A stretch of 64,000 bases of DNA from Actinacidiphila yanglinensis (GTDB lineage Bacteria; Actinomycetota; Actinomycetes; Streptomycetales; Streptomycetaceae): contig NZ_FNVU01000014.1 of NCBI RefSeq assembly GCF_900107965.1, forward strand, positions 20,569-84,568. The letters run 5' to 3'. Below are positions 43,059-52,165 of this stretch, piece after piece. Numbering within the stretch: the first letter of the stretch is position 1; each line of letters opens with the position of its first letter. Below the pieces are notes generated by a model. The model was not told the DNA's origin and did not search any database. It worked only from the letters and a program-made list of their open reading frames with translations. Both the position numbers and the translations under genes were made by a program.

Positions 43059-45335
43059 ATGAAACGCAAACGGATGTGGCTGTTCAGCATGCCCAGGGGG
43101 CGGTTCCGAACGTGGCCGGTCGCGCTGGCAGCGGGCGCGCTGCTGGCCGTGCTGCCGATGACGGCGAGCGCGCAGGCGGCCGCGAAGCCCGACGTGCCCG
43201 AACCCGCGGTGCCCACGGCACAGGGCTTCTGGTCGACGACCACGCCCACCTGCTCGACGGACAGGTCCGCGCCGACTCCTCTTGGGGACCCCACTCCGCA
43301 ACTGACCGCGGTGGTGCACCTCGCCGCCGCGAGCACCCAACCGGAACACTTGCGGGCGCACTTCGAGGTCCAGGCGCAGCAGTCGTCGCACACGTGGACC
43401 GAGGCGACGACCGAATTGGCCCCGGAGCCCGACGGGCTGGTGACGGACGGCCAGGTCGTGACGACCTCGGTCACGGACCCGCTGTCCGCGGACACGCTGT
43501 ACCGGATGGCGGCCTCCACCTGGTCGTACACCAGCAACGGCAGCCAGTACGTCGCCTCACGCAGCACCGCTTCCACCACCGGCTGGTGCTACTTCACGGT
43601 GGACCCGACCGCGCCGCTGGCGCCGACGGTGACTTTCGGCAGCCCGTACACCGTCTGCGGCGGGGACGAATGCGCGGCCCACGGCGGCGCTGGCGTCCCC
43701 GGCAGCTTCACCTTCGCGCCAGGTGACGGCGACACCGGCGTGGTGGGGTACGACTACCAGCTCAGCGAAGCGGCCCCGGTTCAGGTTCCAGGGTCCCCTG
43801 TGACCGTGAACATCACGCCGAAGGTCATAGGTGTGGCGATGCTCGAAGTGTGGGCCGAGGACGCGACCGGACGGTGGGGACCCCCGACCCAGTTGGACTT
43901 CAGGGTTGCGCCGCCCGCCGCCTCGGTCGGGCTCTGGCACTTCGACGAAGGAAAGCCGGGAGACACCTCGACGGCCGCGGCCGACACCGCCACCGGCGCG
44001 GGCGACCGCCACGCGGCGACACTCTCCGGCACCGGCGCGGACAGGACAGCGCTGGGCAGGCGTGGTGACGGTGACGAAGCCCTCGTGCTGGACGGCGACT
44101 CCGGCTACGCCGCCACGGACGGCCAAGTCGTCGACCCCGCCTCGTCCTTCGCGGTGTCCACATGGGTCTACCCGACCGACCTGAGCCAGGACGGCACCAT
44201 CCTCTCCCAGACCGGCGACGACGGCTCGGGCTTCTCCCTCGGCTACGCCGCGACGGCCCATGAGTGGCAGTTCTCCTACGTCTGGAACGACGCCGACGGC
44301 ACGCGCCACGTCGCGCGCGCCGAGGCTCCAGGGGGCACGGAGCGCGTATGGACGCTGCTCGCCGGTTCGTACGACTCAGCGGCGCACACCCTCACGCTCT
44401 ACGTCAACGGGCTGCCGCAGGGCTCACCCACCACTCTCCCGGCGTCGGCGGCGGCACAAAGTGCCTCGGGCGCCCTGGAGTTCGGACGCGCACCGGCCGA
44501 CGGAACCACCGGGTCCTACGGCGCCTACTGGCACGGCTTCCTCGACGAGGCACAGGTCTGGCAGCGGACGCTGTCCGACGACGACGCCCTTCAGGACGCG
44601 TGGGTGGAGGACCCCGTCACAGGATCGACCGGCGTCGCGAACGTCGCTTCCTGGAACGCCGCGGGCGCGAGCGGCACCACGCTGACCGACTCCACGACCG
44701 GCTACGGCCGGGTCCTGACCACCGAGGGCGGCGCCCACCTCGACGGTGACGCGCTCGTACTGGACGGGGTGGACGGCGCGGCCGGCACGCCCGGCCCGGT
44801 GGTCGACACAAGCGGCTCCTTCACAGTCAGTGCCCTCGTGCAGCCGGACATGTCGGTGATCGCCGGCAAGCCCGACGGGTGGACCGGCCAGGTCGTCGGT
44901 GAGCGCGCGGCGGACGGCTCCGACTGGGGTGTCTGGTATCGGGTCGTCGCCCACACCGACGCGTACGACCCCGGTACCGGCGAATCCGTTTCCGTGCCCG
45001 TCACCGAGTGGCTGGTCGGACGTATGGGAGACGACGGCACCTTCAGCGGCGTGACGTCGGTGGACATCACCATCTGGAGCCCCGGCACCGCGAACGACCC
45101 GGTCCAGGTGACCGGGGTCTTCGACGCCCAGGCGGGCACCGCCTCCCTCTACACGGGCTTCGCCAACGAGGGCACCGCTTCCTTCACCCCGGTGTCCGGG
45201 GCGGGAGACCTCACCGTCGGCAAGGCCTACGTCAACGGCGCCTGGGGCTCCTACTTCCCGGGGCGGATCACCTCACTCGGAGTGTGGGCAGGCGCCATGG
45301 ACGCGAGTCAGGTCTTCCTCCTGGGCATCGGCTGA
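43059..45335 (+). CDS. Secreted protein with two LamG/concanavalin-like domains
   Basis: The 758-aa exoprotein has a signal peptide (MKRKRMWLFSMPRGRF to TASAQAAA), an N-terminal Ig-like region (about 50-285), and two LamG-type jelly rolls (about 290-520 and 535-755). These are marked by VGLWHFDEG...DEALVLDGDSGY, FAVSTWVYPTD, RVWTLLAGSYD and GFLDEAQVWQRTLSDDD in the first, and by LVLDGVDGAAG with FTVSALVQPD in the second. Such domains bind carbohydrate or protein ligands; no catalytic motif is seen. The ATG at 43059 follows GGGGTGGGA. Confidence 0.85.
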   Translation: MKRKRMWLFSMPRGRFRTWPVALAAGALLAVLPMTASAQAAAKPDVPEPAVPTAQGFWSTTTPTCSTDRSAPTPLGDPTPQLTAVVHLAAASTQPEHLRAHFEVQAQQSSHTWTEATTELAPEPDGLVTDGQVVTTSVTDPLSADTLYRMAASTWSYTSNGSQYVASRSTASTTGWCYFTVDPTAPLAPTVTFGSPYTVCGGDECAAHGGAGVPGSFTFAPGDGDTGVVGYDYQLSEAAPVQVPGSPVTVNITPKVIGVAMLEVWAEDATGRWGPPTQLDFRVAPPAASVGLWHFDEGKPGDTSTAAADTATGAGDRHAATLSGTGADRTALGRRGDGDEALVLDGDSGYAATDGQVVDPASSFAVSTWVYPTDLSQDGTILSQTGDDGSGFSLGYAATAHEWQFSYVWNDADGTRHVARAEAPGGTERVWTLLAGSYDSAAHTLTLYVNGLPQGSPTTLPASAAAQSASGALEFGRAPADGTTGSYGAYWHGFLDEAQVWQRTLSDDDALQDAWVEDPVTGSTGVANVASWNAAGASGTTLTDSTTGYGRVLTTEGGAHLDGDALVLDGVDGAAGTPGPVVDTSGSFTVSALVQPDMSVIAGKPDGWTGQVVGERAADGSDWGVWYRVVAHTDAYDPGTGESVSVPVTEWLVGRMGDDGTFSGVTSVDITIWSPGTANDPVQVTGVFDAQAGTASLYTGFANEGTASFTPVSGAGDLTVGKAYVNGAWGSYFPGRITSLGVWAGAMDASQVFLLGIG

Positions 45336-45363
45336 TCCTCGCGCTCCGGCGCCCGGATCCCGG

Positions 45364-45390
45364 CGGCCCGGTGGACTGTCCACCGGGCCG
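45364..45390. terminator. Bidirectional terminator between LamG and ADP-ribosylglycohydrolase genes
   Basis: CGGCCCGGTGGA pairs perfectly with TCCACCGGGCCG across a 3-nt loop, 28 bp after the stop at 45335 and 7 bp before the end of the convergent gene. Confidence 0.8.
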
Positions 45391-45396
45391 TCGGCC

Positions 45397-46350
45397 TCAT
45401 GGCCGGCTCCGCGACGCGGTCAGGAGGGCACCTGCCAGAGCTTCCAGATCCCGCAGGTGCAGGACGCGTTGCGGGTCGGTGGAGCCCGGAAGAGGGACGT
45501 GCAGCCGCTCCGTCCAGCGGACCGGGATGGCCGCGATCCCGTGAACCGCCCCGGCCAGCGCGCCGGTGACGGCCCCGACGGTGTCCGTGTCGCCGCCCAG
45601 GTCGACGGCGGCGCGCACCGCCCTTTCGTAGGAGGTGGTGGTCCGAACCGCCCAGACCGCGGAGCCGAGGCAGGGCCACACGGCGCCGTTGAACTCCGTG
45701 GCCTGGTCGGGCTCCCACTGCGGGGCCAGTACGGTCGCGTACCGTCCCCGATGCTCGGCGCGCACCGCGGCCAGCGCGTCGGGAACGGCCCGGACCGGAT
45801 CGCCGCCCGCAAGCGCCACACGCAGCAACTCGTGGAAGATCGCCGTGCCCTCCCACGCGGCCGGATCACCGTGGGTGAGTGCGGAGAGCCGGCGTCCCGC
45901 ATCCATGGTGACGGCCCTGCCACGTCCACCGAAGAACACGCCCGAAGTCGCCGCGCGCATCAACGCGCCGTTGCCCGCAGCCCGTTGGTTCGTGCGGAAA
46001 TGGGCGTCGGCGGCCTGATCCCACGGCAGACCGTTGGTCAGGACATCCTCGGTCTGCAACCCGATGTCCTTCGGCTCGGCCGCTGCCCAGCGCTGGAAAC
46101 GCGCGAAGACGTCCGGCAGGTCCAACCCGCCGCGCTCCAGCAGGGACTCACCGACGTGGACGGCCATCTGCGTGTCGTCCGTGGCCTCCCCGGCCTCCCA
46201 GCCGCCGCCTCCGCACATCTCACCGCCCGTACCCGGCTGCGGGAAGCGACCCGAGAACGCCCCCGCCAACCCGAACTCGAACGGCGCTCCCAACGCATCT
46301 CCCACGGCCGACCCGACGACGGCTCCGACCGCGCGCTCCACACCATCCAT
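45397..46350 (-). CDS. ADP-ribosylglycohydrolase (ARH/DraG family)
   Basis: The 317-aa enzyme shows the Mg-binding pockets of the family: GSAVGDALGAPFEF at residue 13, TDDTQMAVHVGESL near 59 and DLGGDTDTVGAVTGALAGAVHG near 245. Such enzymes remove ADP-ribose from proteins or small molecules. It has no signal peptide and is cytoplasmic. It stands alone between two exoprotein genes; the partner transferase, if any, is not in the window. Confidence 0.9.
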   Translation of the reverse strand: MDGVERAVGAVVGSAVGDALGAPFEFGLAGAFSGRFPQPGTGGEMCGGGGWEAGEATDDTQMAVHVGESLLERGGLDLPDVFARFQRWAAAEPKDIGLQTEDVLTNGLPWDQAADAHFRTNQRAAGNGALMRAATSGVFFGGRGRAVTMDAGRRLSALTHGDPAAWEGTAIFHELLRVALAGGDPVRAVPDALAAVRAEHRGRYATVLAPQWEPDQATEFNGAVWPCLGSAVWAVRTTTSYERAVRAAVDLGGDTDTVGAVTGALAGAVHGIAAIPVRWTERLHVPLPGSTDPQRVLHLRDLEALAGALLTASRSRP

Positions 46351-46611
46351 GCCCGCAGCCTAGAAGTCCGGACGACCGCGGTGCGCGGGCGCCCGGTGCC
46401 CCCCGGGCGCCCATCGCCGTTGCGTCGCGGCGCCCCTCCGCCTCCGCCCGTCACCTGAGCCCCGGGCGCCCCGGTCCGGCCCGTACGCCCACCCGCGGCC
46501 GACAGTTGGACAACTACTCGAAGGACCCCCGTCATCTCGCGTCTGCCCAGCTCAGGCCGCATCTGAGTAGCGTCGTCTGCGTTTGAAACCATCGAACGCG
46601 AAAGGCACCCT

Positions 46612-48591
46612 ATGTGCACCCATCACGATGCCGCGTCCCAAGGGCCCGCCGGGCACAACCGGCGGGGCTTCCTGCGCAACGCCGCGCTCGCCGGTGCCGG
46701 AGCGGCCACCGTGGGAATCGGCGCGGCCTCGCTCGCCGCGACGCCCGCGGCCGCCGCTGACGCCTCGGATGCCACGGCCACCACAGCCGCCACCAGGTCC
46801 GACAAGGTCGGCACGTGGAGCCCCGACTCGGAAGCCCTCCAGTTCACCCTCGCGGTCATGCCGGACACGCAGTTCCTGTACTGGGGAAGCCAGGACAGCG
46901 TCAACCGGGAGCCGCAGGAGGAGTCGTTCCGCTACATCATCGAGAACAGCGGGACCCCCGACAACAACATCGTGTTCATGGCGCACCTCGGTGACCTGAC
47001 GGAGGACGCGGACCCGCTGTCCTTCGGCGAGGTCGACAAGGCGTTCGCGCTGCTGGACTCGCACGGCGCCGCGTACAGCGTGCTGGCCGGCAACCACGAC
47101 GTGACCGGCGACGACAGCCGCGGTGACACACCGTACCTGCAGACCATGGGCCCGCAGCGCTTCAAGCGCGCGAAGTCGTTCCTCGCGGCGGACCCGTCCG
47201 GCTACAACACCGCACACGTCTTCGAGGCCGCAGGCCGCTCGTGGCTGGTGCTGGCCCTGGACTGGCGGACCACCGACCAGGGCTACGCGTGGGCCGACGA
47301 CGTCATCAAGGCCCACCCGAAGATGCCGGTGATCCTCACCTCGCACGACATCGTGGCCTCGCCGTACGATGACAACGTTTTCCCGTACCAGTCCGGCGAC
47401 CCCGAGAACAACGCGGTGATGGCCGGCAACGGGCAGACCATGTGGGACAAGCTGATCAACGAGAACGACCAGGTCTTCCTGACCCTCAACGGCCACTACT
47501 GGCCGCCCGGGCGGATGACGCAGAAGAACGCCGCGGGCAACGACGTTCACATGCACATCACGAACTACCAGAACCGCTACTTCGGCGGCGGCGCCATGAT
47601 CCGCCTCTACCACTTCGACCTGGTCCGCAACACGATCGACGTCGAGACGATCAACCCGTGGATCCTGGCCCAGGACCCGGAGTCCCGGAGCGAGCTGGCG
47701 GCCGAGCACGCCCGCATCACCGGCCCGGTCGACAACTTCTCGATGGACATCGACTTCGACGACCGGTTCAGCAGCTTCATCCCGGTGCCGGTCCGCCCCG
47801 CCCGCCCGGCATCGAAGGAACTGGTCAAGGGCACGCTGGCCTACTGGCGGTTCGACGGCCAGGGCGCGGCCGGCACCTCGCTCACCGCGGGCCAGACGGT
47901 CCGCGACCTGTCCGGCAAGGGCAACGACCTGACCGTCGTCACCGTGCCGGGCAGCGCAGCCGACGCGCTGACGTGGTCCGCCGACCACCACCCCGACCAG
48001 CCCGGTCACGCCAGCCTGAAGTTCGTCGGCGGCCGGAACCCGGTGCACGGGTCGTACCTGACCACCGGGGCGAAGGCGCCGCTGAACACCGAGACGTTCA
48101 GGAGCGGCTACACCTTCGAGACGTTCGTGATGATGCCGCTGGACTGGGACGCCGGGAACAACGGCTGGGCGGCGATCCTCAGCCGCCGCGGTTCGGCCGG
48201 GTCCGCGGGCAAGCACGGCAAGAACACCGACGTGAACGAGCCGGTGGTCCAGCTCTCCATCTCGAACAACGGCCGCGAGCCGCAGTTCAACCACTACCCG
48301 CTGAACACCACGTACCCGACGACCAACTGGGGTCACGGCCTGGTGGAGCTCCGGTGGTGGCACCTCGCGGTGGTCAACGACGGCCGCCTCACGAAGCTGT
48401 ACGTCGACGGCGCTCCCGTGGTCGACAACCCGAGCCGGGTGTCGCAGGGCCTCACCTCGCTCGGGCTGCCGTGGCTGCTGGGCGGCCACGAGTACGCGGG
48501 CGCCATCGACATCGTCTTCCACGGCAACGTCGGCGACACCCGCATCGTGAACCGCCCGCTGCCGGCGAAGGAGTTCCTGACCGCCAAGTGA
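46612..48591 (+). CDS. TAT-exported metallophosphoesterase with LamG domain
   Basis: The 659-aa protein carries a twin-arginine signal (NRRGFLRNAALAGAG) ending near AAAADA. The calcineurin-like phosphoesterase spans about 75-330: MPDTQ, HLGDLTED, LAGNHDV, LTSHD and NGHYWPPG supply the usual metal ligands. A concanavalin/LamG domain follows (about 400-655; LAYWRFDGQ, TFETFVMMPLDWD, WWHLAVVNDGRL). It should hydrolyse phosphate esters outside the cell after folding with its metals inside. I see no clear PHO box upstream. Confidence 0.9.
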   Translation: MCTHHDAASQGPAGHNRRGFLRNAALAGAGAATVGIGAASLAATPAAAADASDATATTAATRSDKVGTWSPDSEALQFTLAVMPDTQFLYWGSQDSVNREPQEESFRYIIENSGTPDNNIVFMAHLGDLTEDADPLSFGEVDKAFALLDSHGAAYSVLAGNHDVTGDDSRGDTPYLQTMGPQRFKRAKSFLAADPSGYNTAHVFEAAGRSWLVLALDWRTTDQGYAWADDVIKAHPKMPVILTSHDIVASPYDDNVFPYQSGDPENNAVMAGNGQTMWDKLINENDQVFLTLNGHYWPPGRMTQKNAAGNDVHMHITNYQNRYFGGGAMIRLYHFDLVRNTIDVETINPWILAQDPESRSELAAEHARITGPVDNFSMDIDFDDRFSSFIPVPVRPARPASKELVKGTLAYWRFDGQGAAGTSLTAGQTVRDLSGKGNDLTVVTVPGSAADALTWSADHHPDQPGHASLKFVGGRNPVHGSYLTTGAKAPLNTETFRSGYTFETFVMMPLDWDAGNNGWAAILSRRGSAGSAGKHGKNTDVNEPVVQLSISNNGREPQFNHYPLNTTYPTTNWGHGLVELRWWHLAVVNDGRLTKLYVDGAPVVDNPSRVSQGLTSLGLPWLLGGHEYAGAIDIVFHGNVGDTRIVNRPLPAKEFLTAK

Positions 48592-48637
48592 CACGGCTGC
48601 CCCCTCGCACGGGAATCACGTAGGCAGTCCCGCGTCA

Positions 48638-48682
48638 CCCGGCTCCCGTCTCCGGCCCGACCCGCCGGAGACGGGAGCCGGG
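48638..48682. terminator. Strong bidirectional terminator
   Basis: A perfect 19-bp stem (CCCGGCTCCCGTCTCCGGC with its complement) around a 7-nt loop lies between the convergent phosphoesterase and TetR genes. Confidence 0.85.
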
Positions 48683-48722
48683 AGGAACACGACCGGGAAG
48701 AACCCGGCCGGGAGGAACCCGC

Positions 48723-49424
48723 TCAGGCCCCGGCCTGCAGCCGCAGCCCCGCCAGGGTCAGCTCCAGCGCGGAGCGGAACTGGTCGACGTCGTCGTGGCC
48801 GTCGAACTCCTCGACGATCTCGTGGACGAACGGGAACTCCGCGGGGTCGAGCTCCCGCCACGCCTGGGCGTAGCGGCCGAGGAACTCCTCGCGGTCCACC
48901 GCGCCGTCGAGGACCTCCTTGGGCGGCTCCTGCCCCATGTCGACGGCGGAGCCGACCACGACACCCACGACCGCCGACACGGCGTGGAACCGCTGGCGCG
49001 CATCGAGGTCGAGCCGCAGGGTCTCGCGCCCGAGCCGCTCGTACATGCGCAGCGAGTTGCCCTGGATGTTGGTGTTCCGCATGAAGTAGGGCCCCAGCCA
49101 GGGCCGGTCCACGATCGCGTCGAACAGCGTCATGGCCATCGCGCGGAGGTCGTCGATCGGGTCGCCGGTGGCCGGCAGCTTCTCGACGTCGGCCAGCACC
49201 GCGCCGATCACGTGGTCGGTGGCGCGGTCGAGCAGCTCCTCCTTGTTCGCGACGTACCAGTAGATGCTGGCGACGCCGCCGCCGAGGCGCTCCGCGAGCG
49301 CCCGGAAGGTCAGCGCCGGCACCCCGGCCTCGTCGAGCAGGGCCACCGCCTCGGTCAGCACGGAGTCCATCGAGTGGGAAACCCGTCGGCGTCCTGCGCC
49401 CGGACGGTTCTGCAGGCGTGCCAT
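48723..49424 (-). CDS. TetR-family repressor of the adjacent MFS pump
   Basis: The 233-aa protein has an N-terminal HTH (about 22-65; AVALLDEAGVPALTFRALAE, GGGVASIYWYVANKEELLD) and a C-terminal ligand domain of the TetR_C type with AVVGVVVGSAVDMG. It is divergent from the MFS gene at 49544, the standard arrangement for a drug-responsive repressor and its efflux target. Operator-like repeats fill the shared 119-bp promoter region. Confidence 0.9.
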   Translation of the reverse strand: MARLQNRPGAGRRRVSHSMDSVLTEAVALLDEAGVPALTFRALAERLGGGVASIYWYVANKEELLDRATDHVIGAVLADVEKLPATGDPIDDLRAMAMTLFDAIVDRPWLGPYFMRNTNIQGNSLRMYERLGRETLRLDLDARQRFHAVSAVVGVVVGSAVDMGQEPPKEVLDGAVDREEFLGRYAQAWRELDPAEFPFVHEIVEEFDGHDDVDQFRSALELTLAGLRLQAGA

Positions 49425-49453
49425 GGCTCACATCCCCACGCGTCTTGCACAGC

Positions 49454-49518
49454 ATCGAACGTTGTTCTATCGTAGCGCATCGTACGTTGTTCGATAGCCG
49501 TACGCCGTTCGATGAACG
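49454..49518. promoter_or_regulatory. Operator cluster for the TetR repressor
   Basis: Two 17-bp near-palindromes, ATCGAACGTTGTTCTAT (49454-49470) and ATCGTACGTTGTTCGAT (49479-49495), start 25 bp apart. A third, CGTTCGATGAACG (49506-49518), follows, then a lone GTTCGAT. All share the GTTCGAT half-site. They overlap the divergent promoters. Confidence 0.65.
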
Positions 49519-49543
49519 AACCCCGTTCGATGGGAGGACCGCC

Positions 49544-51025
49544 ATGACCACCGCCACGCTTCAAGCCCCGTCACCGAGCAGCACCTACGCGTCGCTGCGG
49601 GCGGCCTGGATTCCCCTGGCCGCCCTCTGCCTGGCGTTTTTCGTCGAGATGGTCGACAACACGCTGCTGTCGATCGCGCTGCCCACCATCGGCCGCGACC
49701 TCGGCAGCGGCACCACCGCACTGCAGTGGGTCACCGGTGCGTACTCGCTGACCTTCGGCGGCCTGCTGCTCACCAGCGGCTCGATGGCCGACCGGCTCGG
49801 CCGCCGCCGGGTGCTGCTGACCGGACTCGCCGTGTTCGGCCTGCTCAGCCTGTGCGTCGTCCTCGTCACCACCACGGGCGAGCTGATCGCCCTGCGGGCC
49901 GCGCTGGGCGTCGCCGCCGCGGCGATGGCCCCGATCACGAACTCGCTGGTCTTCCGCCTGTTCGACGACAAGGCCCTGCGGATGCGCGCCATGACGGTGA
50001 TGATCATCGTCGGCATGTCCGGCTTCGTCCTCGGGCCGCTGCTCGGCGGCACCGCGCTGGCCCACGTGCGCTGGGAGTGGCTGCTGGTCGTCAACGCCCC
50101 GATCGCGGTGCTCGCCTGCATCGGGGTCCGCCTCGGTGTCCCGGCCGACCGGCCGGAGGGCCTGACCAAGGACCGGCTCGACCTGCCGGGCGCGGTCCTG
50201 AGCGTCGCCGCCATCGGGCTGGCCTGCTACTCGCTGACCAGCGGCGTCGACCAGGGCTGGCTCTCCGCGACCACGCTCGGGTCGATCGTGGGCGCCGTCG
50301 CGGCCGCGATCGGGTTTCTCCGGCACGAGCGGCGCAGCGCGGCGCCCATGCTGGATCTGCGGCTCTTCTCCAACGGCACGGTCCGCGGCGCCGCCCTCGC
50401 CCAGATCGGCACGTCCATCGCGATGGCCAGCGTGATGTTCGGGCTGATCCTGCACTTCCAGTACGCCTACGGATGGAGTCCGGTGCGGGCCGGCCTGGCC
50501 AACCTGCCGATCATCGTGACGATGCTCGCCGCGACCCCGCTGTCCGAGTGGCTCGCGCGCCGGTTCGGCCACCGCATCGCCTGCCTGGTCGGCGCCGCCT
50601 GCATGGCCGGCGCGCTGGCCGGCCTGTCCTGGGGCGTCGAGCACGGGTACGCCGCGATCGCCGTCTGCATGGTGCTCATGACCGTGGGGCTGCGGACCGT
50701 GATGACGATCTGCGCGGTCGCGCTCGTCGACGCGATGCCGAGCAACCGCACCTCCATCGGCGCGGCCCTCAACGACACCGCCCAGGAGGTCGGTTCCAGC
50801 ATCGGCACCTCGGTCGTCGGCACCCTGATCGCCGCGCTGGTCACCACCCAGCTCCCCGCCGGGACCTGGAGCAGCGGCCTCGTCGCGTCGTTCTTCCACG
50901 GCGAGCGGATCACCTACGGCCTGATCGCTGTCGTCGTCGGGCTGATCGCCGCGGGCGGCGCGCTGAGCCTCACCGACTCGCACAGCGTCGAGGAGCACCC
51001 CGAGGAGGAACCCGAACCCGCCTGA
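49544..51025 (+). CDS. DHA2-type MFS efflux transporter (EmrB/QacA-like)
   Basis: The 493-aa protein has about 14 hydrophobic segments. Motif A of MFS pumps is seen in GSMADRLGRRRVLL, and motif C-like text in GMSGFVLGPLLGG. Drug:H+ antiporters of this class export toxic or antibiotic compounds. The ATG at 49544 lies 6 bp after GGGAGG. The TetR gene next door most likely represses it. The C-terminus is acidic (VEEHPEEEPEPA). Confidence 0.9.
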   Translation: MTTATLQAPSPSSTYASLRAAWIPLAALCLAFFVEMVDNTLLSIALPTIGRDLGSGTTALQWVTGAYSLTFGGLLLTSGSMADRLGRRRVLLTGLAVFGLLSLCVVLVTTTGELIALRAALGVAAAAMAPITNSLVFRLFDDKALRMRAMTVMIIVGMSGFVLGPLLGGTALAHVRWEWLLVVNAPIAVLACIGVRLGVPADRPEGLTKDRLDLPGAVLSVAAIGLACYSLTSGVDQGWLSATTLGSIVGAVAAAIGFLRHERRSAAPMLDLRLFSNGTVRGAALAQIGTSIAMASVMFGLILHFQYAYGWSPVRAGLANLPIIVTMLAATPLSEWLARRFGHRIACLVGAACMAGALAGLSWGVEHGYAAIAVCMVLMTVGLRTVMTICAVALVDAMPSNRTSIGAALNDTAQEVGSSIGTSVVGTLIAALVTTQLPAGTWSSGLVASFFHGERITYGLIAVVVGLIAAGGALSLTDSHSVEEHPEEEPEPA

Positions 51026-51041
51026 TGGCGGAAGGAGGCCG

Positions 51042-51083
51042 AACGGGCCGCCACGGCCGGGGACACCGGCGTGGCGGCCCGTT
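51042..51083 (+). terminator. Terminator after the MFS gene
   Basis: AACGGGCCGCCACG pairs perfectly with CGTGGCGGCCCGTT (14 bp) around a 14-nt loop, 16 bp after the stop. Confidence 0.8.
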
Positions 51084-51273
51084 GGTCGTGCGGGGCCCGG
51101 CGCGGCGGAGGAGCCGCCACCGCCGACCGAGGGGCGGACCTGGACGAAACCCCCTCCGCCGGCGGGGGCCGAGCGGATAATCTGCCCTTCCCGGCATCGG
51201 CCCTTCCCAGCTTCGGCCCGCACGGCCGCGGGCGGCTCCACGACCTCCCTCCGACAGCGGAAAGTCACCCACC

Positions 51274-52053
51274 ATGAACGCCTCCTCAGCACGCCGGGCG
51301 GGACGCCGCACCTCCGTCGCCCGCCGCGCCGCCGTCACCGCGGTGCTCTCCGCCACGGCCGCGGTCGCGGCCGTCGCCACCTCCACCAGCGCCCAGGCCG
51401 CGATCACACCGCCGCGCGTCCCGACCTCCGGGTCCTTCGTCGCCACGCACAGCCCGTTCCCCGTGCAGGTCACGGCGGGCAACGCCACCCAGGTCATCAC
51501 GGTCAAGGCGGCCGGCACCACCGCGACCGTCACGCTCTGGCAGAAGACCGGCAGCGGCTGGCAGCAGCGGGCCTCCACGGCCGCCGCGCGGATCGGCTCG
51601 CACGGCATCACCGACGGCGCCACCCGCGTCCAGGGCAGCAACACCACTCCCACCGGGACCTACACGATCACCCAGGGCTTTGGGGTCGGCACCGATCCCG
51701 GCACCAAGATGCCCTACCACCACGTCACCACCCACGACTGGTGGGTCGAGGACCCGACCTCCGCGTACTACAACCAGATGCGCACCGACACCCAGGGCGG
51801 CTTCCACCTGACCGAGTCGGGCACCAACGGCAGCGAACACCTCATCAACTACCCCACCCAGTACCACAACGCCCTGGTCGTGAACTTCAACGTCCACCCG
51901 GCCGTGAAGGGCCGCGGCGCCGGGATCTTCCTCCACGACCTCGGCCCCCAGGCCGGCCCGACCGCCGGCTGCGTCGCCGTCCCCGCCGCGTTCCTCACCC
52001 AGGTCATGCAGTGGATCGACCCGGCCGACCACCCGGTCATCGCCATCGGCTGA
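51274..52053 (+). CDS. Secreted L,D-transpeptidase-like protein (YkuD fold)
   Basis: The 259-aa protein has a signal peptide (MNASSARRAGRRTSVARRAA to SAQAAI). The catalytic end reads GIFLHDLGPQAGPTAGCVAVP: a His, a 14-16-residue gap and Cys-Val-Ala, as in the HX14-17[ST]xGCx box of L,D-transpeptidases. These form 3-3 cross-links in peptidoglycan or release leaving groups from it. TPTGTYTITQGFGVGTDPGT is the usual upstream strand. It acts in the wall. Confidence 0.85.
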   Translation: MNASSARRAGRRTSVARRAAVTAVLSATAAVAAVATSTSAQAAITPPRVPTSGSFVATHSPFPVQVTAGNATQVITVKAAGTTATVTLWQKTGSGWQQRASTAAARIGSHGITDGATRVQGSNTTPTGTYTITQGFGVGTDPGTKMPYHHVTTHDWWVEDPTSAYYNQMRTDTQGGFHLTESGTNGSEHLINYPTQYHNALVVNFNVHPAVKGRGAGIFLHDLGPQAGPTAGCVAVPAAFLTQVMQWIDPADHPVIAIG

Positions 52054-52165
52054 CCCGTACGACGCCGCGGCCCCCTGCTCGCCCGGACGCGGGGTCCGGC
52101 GTCGCTATCAAGGAGAGCGGCGGCACGGTCAAGCCGCCGCCGGGCGTGCACACGAGACTGGTCGC

